Shown: positions 60,880 to 64,000 of the stretch, piece by piece
Layout: every line of letters starts with the position of its first letter
Position numbering within the stretch: position 1 is the stretch's first letter
DNA from: Paenibacillus sinensis
Lineage (GTDB): Bacteria > Bacillota > Bacilli > Paenibacillales > Paenibacillaceae
Length of the DNA: 64,000 nt
NCBI RefSeq assembly: GCF_019904155.1
Contig: NZ_JAHCMB010000116.1
Coordinates: forward strand, 6,091 to 70,090
Reading direction: 5' to 3'
Notes under the pieces: model-generated
Told to the model about the DNA's origin: nothing
What the model saw: the letters and a program-made list of their open reading frames with translations, nothing else
Database searches by the model: none
Program-made: the position numbers and the translations under genes

Positions 60880-61527
60880 ATGACCTTTGAAGAGTTCAAA
60901 CAACTGGCCGTCTCGCGGCGCAGCATCCGTGATTTCAGCGACGACGATATTCGGCTGGAAGATGTCCGGGATATTATCGATTGCGCCCGCTACGCGCCCA
61001 GCGATACCAATTCACAGACCTGGGAGTTCATTGCGGTTCTGAACCGCGACAAGATTAAAGCCATTGAAGCCTTTACCTGGGAGCGGCTTCATGAAATCGC
61101 GGCCTCTTCGGAAGAACGCGGCCTTGCCCGGGAAGCGAAGCTGATGGTCAAGTCCTTCGGCCCCTATGCCACGGCGTTCGGCAGCGCACCGGCCCTGATC
61201 ATCTGCCTGGCTACCCCTTATACATCCAAATTCCGCGAACGGATCTTCGATCCACTGGAATTCGGAAGTCCGGAAATTTGGGCAGAGGAAGGCATCAAGA
61301 GCAGCAGCCTTGCGATCCAGAATCTGATGCTCGCCGCCCATGCCAAGGGATTGGCTACTTGTCCAATGACAGGTCCCGTGCTTTTGGCCGAGTCCAACCT
61401 GCGGCACTATCTCAGCATACCGGAGGATCGGCAGATCAATATGGCCGTAGCGCTCGGGCATCCTGCCGTTCATCCCAAATCCGTTGCCCGCAAAGAAATC
61501 GACGACATCCTGACTGTGATTCAATAG
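60880..61527 (+). CDS. Nitroreductase-family FMN oxidoreductase
   Basis: 215 residues. FMN-binding RRSIRDFSDDDIRLED at the N-terminus, ARYAPSDTNSQTWEF, and the C-terminal AVALGHPAVHPKSVARK. The fold reduces nitroaromatics, quinones or flavin with NAD(P)H. A GIKSSSLAIQNLMLAAHAKG segment lines the dimer interface. The physiological substrate is unknown. The start is ATG 60880, with GGAAGGAG upstream. Confidence 0.9.
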   Translation: MTFEEFKQLAVSRRSIRDFSDDDIRLEDVRDIIDCARYAPSDTNSQTWEFIAVLNRDKIKAIEAFTWERLHEIAASSEERGLAREAKLMVKSFGPYATAFGSAPALIICLATPYTSKFRERIFDPLEFGSPEIWAEEGIKSSSLAIQNLMLAAHAKGLATCPMTGPVLLAESNLRHYLSIPEDRQINMAVALGHPAVHPKSVARKEIDDILTVIQ

Positions 61528-61551
61528 ACAGGCGGTCTATGGGAGCAAGAC

Positions 61552-61598
61552 GTTTAAAGGCCCGGTTCTCTTCAATGAAGAGAACCGGGCCTTTAAAC
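61552..61598. terminator. Long terminator hairpin after the nitroreductase gene
   Basis: A 22-bp perfect stem beginning GTTTAAAGGCCCGGTTCTCT, with a 3-base loop (AAT). No extended T-run on the plus strand. Confidence 0.75.
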
Positions 61599-61612
61599 GG
61601 TTCAATAAATAG

Positions 61613-61641
61613 AAGACACAGTTCCTGAGGAACTGTGTCTT
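61613..61641 (-). terminator. Second perfect hairpin, cspA side
   Basis: A 13-bp perfect stem AAGACACAGTTCC / GGAACTGTGTCTT with a TGA loop, 88 bases past the cspA stop, followed on the minus strand by CTATTTATTG. It probably terminates cspA. Confidence 0.65.
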
Positions 61642-61728
61642 GAGCGTACGTTGCGAGATAACGCCTTGTTCAGAAGCCTATTCAATCAAGTATATTCAGA
61701 GCGAAGGTATTACCCCTTCGGCTTTGGC

Positions 61729-61926
61729 TTACAGTTTGATTACGTTAGCTGCCTGCGGTCCGCGATTGCCTTCCGTGATTTCGAACTCAACGGATTGGCC
61801 TTCTTCCAAAGTCTTGAAGCCGTCTCCCTGGATTGCGGAAAAATGTACGAATACGTCTTCGCCGCCTTCTACTTGGATGAAGCCGTAGCCTTTTTCTGCG
61901 TTAAACCATTTAACTGTACCTTTCAA
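61729..61926 (-). CDS. cspA: Cold shock protein CspA family
   Basis: 65 residues. Canonical cold-shock domain: [20 protein letters not shown] with RNP1 (KGYGFI) and RNP2 (VFVHF), single-stranded nucleic-acid binding; acts as an RNA chaperone. The start is TTG 61926, with AGGAGG 9 bases upstream. It has its own promoter (TTGCTT, 17, TATAAT) and a very short leader starting with a palindrome. Confidence 0.96.
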   Translation of the reverse strand: MKGTVKWFNAEKGYGFIQVEGGEDVFVHFSAIQGDGFKTLEEGQSVEFEITEGNRGPQAANVIKL

Positions 61927-61948
61927 GTGAACAACCTCCTAAAAATGC

Positions 61949-62000
61949 CGCCATATATGGCGAATATCTACATTATACTTCAAGCTAACAGGTAAAGCAA
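61949..62000 (-). promoter_or_regulatory. cspA promoter and leader palindrome
   Basis: On the minus strand, TTGCTT (62000-61995), a 17-base spacer and TATAAT (61977-61972); predicted start near 61965. Immediately downstream, the perfect 14-bp palindrome CGCCATATATGGCG (61962-61949) would form a hairpin at the very 5' end of the mRNA or be an operator. Confidence 0.7.
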
Positions 62001-62095
62001 TCCATCGGCGGTATACGCGGTGAATTTATTTGCTTTTCCCTTCTCGGGTGCGTTATCATTTACCCAAAACCAAATATCGCCAGGGTGGGACTACT

Positions 62096-62329
62096 ATGAT
62101 CAAAAAACACGAAATCTACAAAACGGACAAATGGAATATGATGACGGTGGAAGTCCAGGGACGTTATATCATCCTCCGGGAAATTTCGGACCAATGGGGC
62201 GAAGAAACGCATACCTTCATGAGCCGGCCGGCGATGATGCAATGGGTGCACAATAGGTTCAACAAAGAATCCTATAAAGATAATGAAGAAGAATACATTC
62301 GCATTATAGCGGCATTCAAGCAGGTGTAG
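62096..62329 (+). CDS. Small hypothetical protein, 77 residues
   Basis: ATG 62096 follows AGGGTGGG. Soluble, rich in Lys, Trp and Met (HEIYKTDKWNMMTVEVQGRY, MSRPAMMQWVHNRFNKE), a beta-then-helix pattern. No recognised family. The next small gene starts 2 bases after its stop, so the two form an operon. Confidence 0.7.
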   Translation: MIKKHEIYKTDKWNMMTVEVQGRYIILREISDQWGEETHTFMSRPAMMQWVHNRFNKESYKDNEEEYIRIIAAFKQV

Positions 62330-62331
62330 GA

Positions 62332-62505
62332 ATGAACAACGAAAGTCTTGTCATTTATATCGTCGCCGTTCTCTGTCTAGGAGCCGTGCTCATTTTGACC
62401 AAAGACCGTCTTGATCCCAAATGGAGACGGGTTTTGGCACTTATATCTGTCATCCTGATTGCGCTGGCTTTCGTCTTTGTCATCGTCGCCTTTCTGGCGG
62501 GTTGA
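62332..62505 (+). CDS. Small two-helix membrane protein, 57 residues
   Basis: ATG 62332 with AGGTGTAGGA overlapping the end of the previous gene. Two hydrophobic helices (VIYIVAVLCLGAVLIL, then VLALISVILIALAFVFVIVA) flank a basic turn (TKDRLDPKWRR). It is probably a membrane hairpin with the basic loop in the cytosol. No family is recognised. Confidence 0.75.
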   Translation: MNNESLVIYIVAVLCLGAVLILTKDRLDPKWRRVLALISVILIALAFVFVIVAFLAG

Positions 62506-62609
62506 TCCCGCAAGCGGCCGGGCAATGGCAAGGATCTCTTATACCGATTCATAACCAGCGGACTGCAAGGGGATACTAGGAGGACCTATAGAAACAGGAG
62601 GCCGCCAGC

Positions 62610-64000
62610 ATGCCCTTCGCCGCCAAATCTTGCGCCATTCTGCTTGCGATCTCGCTGCTGCCGGGAAGTATCTCCCCTGCCGCCGCCAGACCGCAGTCAT
62701 CGCAGAACTCATCCCACCATTTAAGGAGGATTCCCATGGAACAATTATTGAAGAGAAGTGAAGTGCCCGCAGAGAACCGCTGGAAGCTGGAAGATATGTT
62801 CGCGAACCAGCAGGAATGGGACCGGACCTATGATGAAACCAAGAAGCTGATCGAGGAAGCCTCCAAATTCCAGGGCAAGCTGACAGATGCCGCCGCCCTG
62901 AAGGAATGCTTCGAACTGGACGACGATTTGTCTCTCAAGACCGAACGCCTCTATGTATATGCGCATATGCGTCAGGACGAGGATACTGCCGATCCCGTCT
63001 ATCAGGCACTGTCCCAGAAAGCGAAGAAACTCAGCGTCGATGCGGGCGAAGCTCTCTCCTATGTAACGCCGGAAATTTTGGCGCTGCCGAACGAGAAGCT
63101 TGATGAGTTCATTGCGGACCAGGCTCTATCGGATTACATCTTCACCCTGACCGAAATGAAGCGGCAGAAGGCACATATCCTGTCCAAAGCCGAAGAAGCG
63201 CTGCTCGCGCAAGTCGGCACGCTGTCTCAGGCGCCGCAGAATATTTTTGGCATGCTGAACAACGCCGATCTCAAGTTCCCCAAAATTAAGGACGAGAACG
63301 GCAAGGAAGTGGAGCTGACCCATGGCAGCTACATCAAATTCCTGGAGAGTCCGGACCGCGAAGTACGCCGCAGCGCATTCAAAGCGGTATACGACACTTA
63401 TGCCAAGCAGAAGAACACCATCGCCGCGACGCTCAGCGCGAACGTCAACAAGAACGTCTTCTACTCGCGGGTGCGCAAGTACCCGTCCGTTCTGGAAATG
63501 TCCCTGTTCGGCGACAATATCTCCAAAGAGGTGTACACGAACCTCATCGACACGATTCATGAGAGCCTGCCGCTGATGCACCGCTACATGAAGCTGCGCC
63601 AGAAGCTCCTCGGCGTCGACGAGCTGCATATGTACGATCTGTTCGCTCCGCTGGTGGATGAATACAAGCTGGACATTTCTTTTGAAGAAGCCAAGAAAAT
63701 CACGAAGGAAGGCCTGAAGCCGCTTGGCGAGGACTATCTCAAGACGCTCCAGGAAGGCTATGACAACGGCTGGATCGATGTCTATGAGAACGAGAATAAG
63801 CGAACCGGCGCGTACAGCTGGGGAGCCTACGGCACGCACCCGTACGTGCTGCTCAACCATAACGACAACCTGAACAGCATGTTCACGCTGGCGCATGAAA
63901 TGGGTCACGCGCTTCATTCCTACTATTCGGACACTACGCTGAAATACCGCGATGCGCAGTATACGATCTTCCTGGCAGAGGTGGCCTCGACTACGAACGA
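62610..64000 (+). CDS. pepF: Oligoendopeptidase F (M3B), 3' end outside window, two possible starts
   Basis: The frame is open from ATG 62610 to the window end (463 codons visible). From the inner ATG 62736 it matches PepF: an N-terminal helical domain (ENRWKLEDMFANQQEWDR), then the zinc motif LAHEMGHALHSYYS and the downstream third-ligand region IFLAEVASTTNE. It cleaves short peptides. Both starts have near-ideal sites: CAGGAGG 8 bases before 62610 and AAGGAGG 6 bases before 62736. The first adds 42 residues, MPFAAKSCAILLAISLLPGS then Ala-rich, that look like a signal peptide. Standard PepF is cytosolic, so the inner start is the conventional choice. The C-terminus lies beyond the window. 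Confidence 0.9.
   Translation, partial: MPFAAKSCAILLAISLLPGSISPAAARPQSSQNSSHHLRRIPMEQLLKRSEVPAENRWKLEDMFANQQEWDRTYDETKKLIEEASKFQGKLTDAAALKECFELDDDLSLKTERLYVYAHMRQDEDTADPVYQALSQKAKKLSVDAGEALSYVTPEILALPNEKLDEFIADQALSDYIFTLTEMKRQKAHILSKAEEALLAQVGTLSQAPQNIFGMLNNADLKFPKIKDENGKEVELTHGSYIKFLESPDREVRRSAFKAVYDTYAKQKNTIAATLSANVNKNVFYSRVRKYPSVLEMSLFGDNISKEVYTNLIDTIHESLPLMHRYMKLRQKLLGVDELHMYDLFAPLVDEYKLDISFEEAKKITKEGLKPLGEDYLKTLQEGYDNGWIDVYENENKRTGAYSWGAYGTHPYVLLNHNDNLNSMFTLAHEMGHALHSYYSDTTLKYRDAQYTIFLAEVASTTN

Overview
The window looks like a chromosomal segment of a Paenibacillus or a close relative (Bacillota, Paenibacillaceae). Evidence for this: GC-rich Firmicute codon use, strong GGAGG-type ribosome binding sites in front of ATG, GTG and TTG starts, spore-former markers (CwlD-like amidase, YjcZ, YtpB, YkvI, YqhG/YqhH, YqzE), SLH-domain surface protein, a class II (B12-dependent) ribonucleotide reductase, and DinB, CshA, RelQ, GltC and Tpx proteins of Bacillus type. 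I see no phage, no insertion sequence, no CRISPR array and no rRNA. This is core chromosome with a few variable spots.

Layout. 0-9.9 kb: nrdJ with an NrdR box, then the yqhH-yqhG pair (SNF2 helicase and partner), an unknown secreted protein, yqzE, and a convergent pair of cell-envelope enzymes (amidase, YibQ-type deacetylase). 10-15.5 kb: zwf with a divergent LysR regulator, then a BlaI-type repressor / M56 membrane protease pair and a small protein gene that share an 18-bp operator, then tRNA-Leu(CAG). 15.6-22.9 kb: a large SLH surface protein, GNAT, hisC, small hypotheticals and xpt. 23-31.2 kb: YkvI permease, a glycosyltransferase, two paralogous RsmF-like rRNA methyltransferases about 4 kb apart, an RsuA-type pseudouridine synthase, a HAD phosphatase and a methyltransferase. 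31.4-37.5 kb: pyrD-relQ-DUF309, L,D-transpeptidase, ferredoxin, dinB. 37.5-45 kb: a deleted DJ-1/PfpI gene, cimA behind an unusual 62-bp tandem-repeat leader, a ResA-like thioredoxin, JAB protease, exonuclease-DUF294 pair, amtB. 45.2-52.5 kb: a MerR regulator with an apparent frameshift, YugP protease, gltC, rhomboid, tpx, a 6S RNA gene, a DUF624 protein, yjcZ, cshA. 52.8-64 kb: YitT, a secreted glycosidase-like protein, MATE, pfkA, ytpB, MFS, nitroreductase, cspA, two small proteins and pepF, which runs off the end.

Functional themes are nucleotide supply (nrdJ, pyrD, xpt, relQ), central carbon and nitrogen control (zwf, pfkA, amtB, gltC, cimA, hisC), translation/rRNA modification (two RsmF, RsuA, CshA, CspA), and envelope remodelling (amidase, L,D-transpeptidase, deacetylase, SLH protein). 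The parts most worth a second look are regulatory: the two-site BlaI-like regulon, the cimA repeat leader, the two equally good starts of pepF (one adding a signal-peptide-like segment), the broken MerR reading frame, and the 6S RNA, which a protein-only annotation would miss. All assignments were made by reading the sequence; no database search was run.
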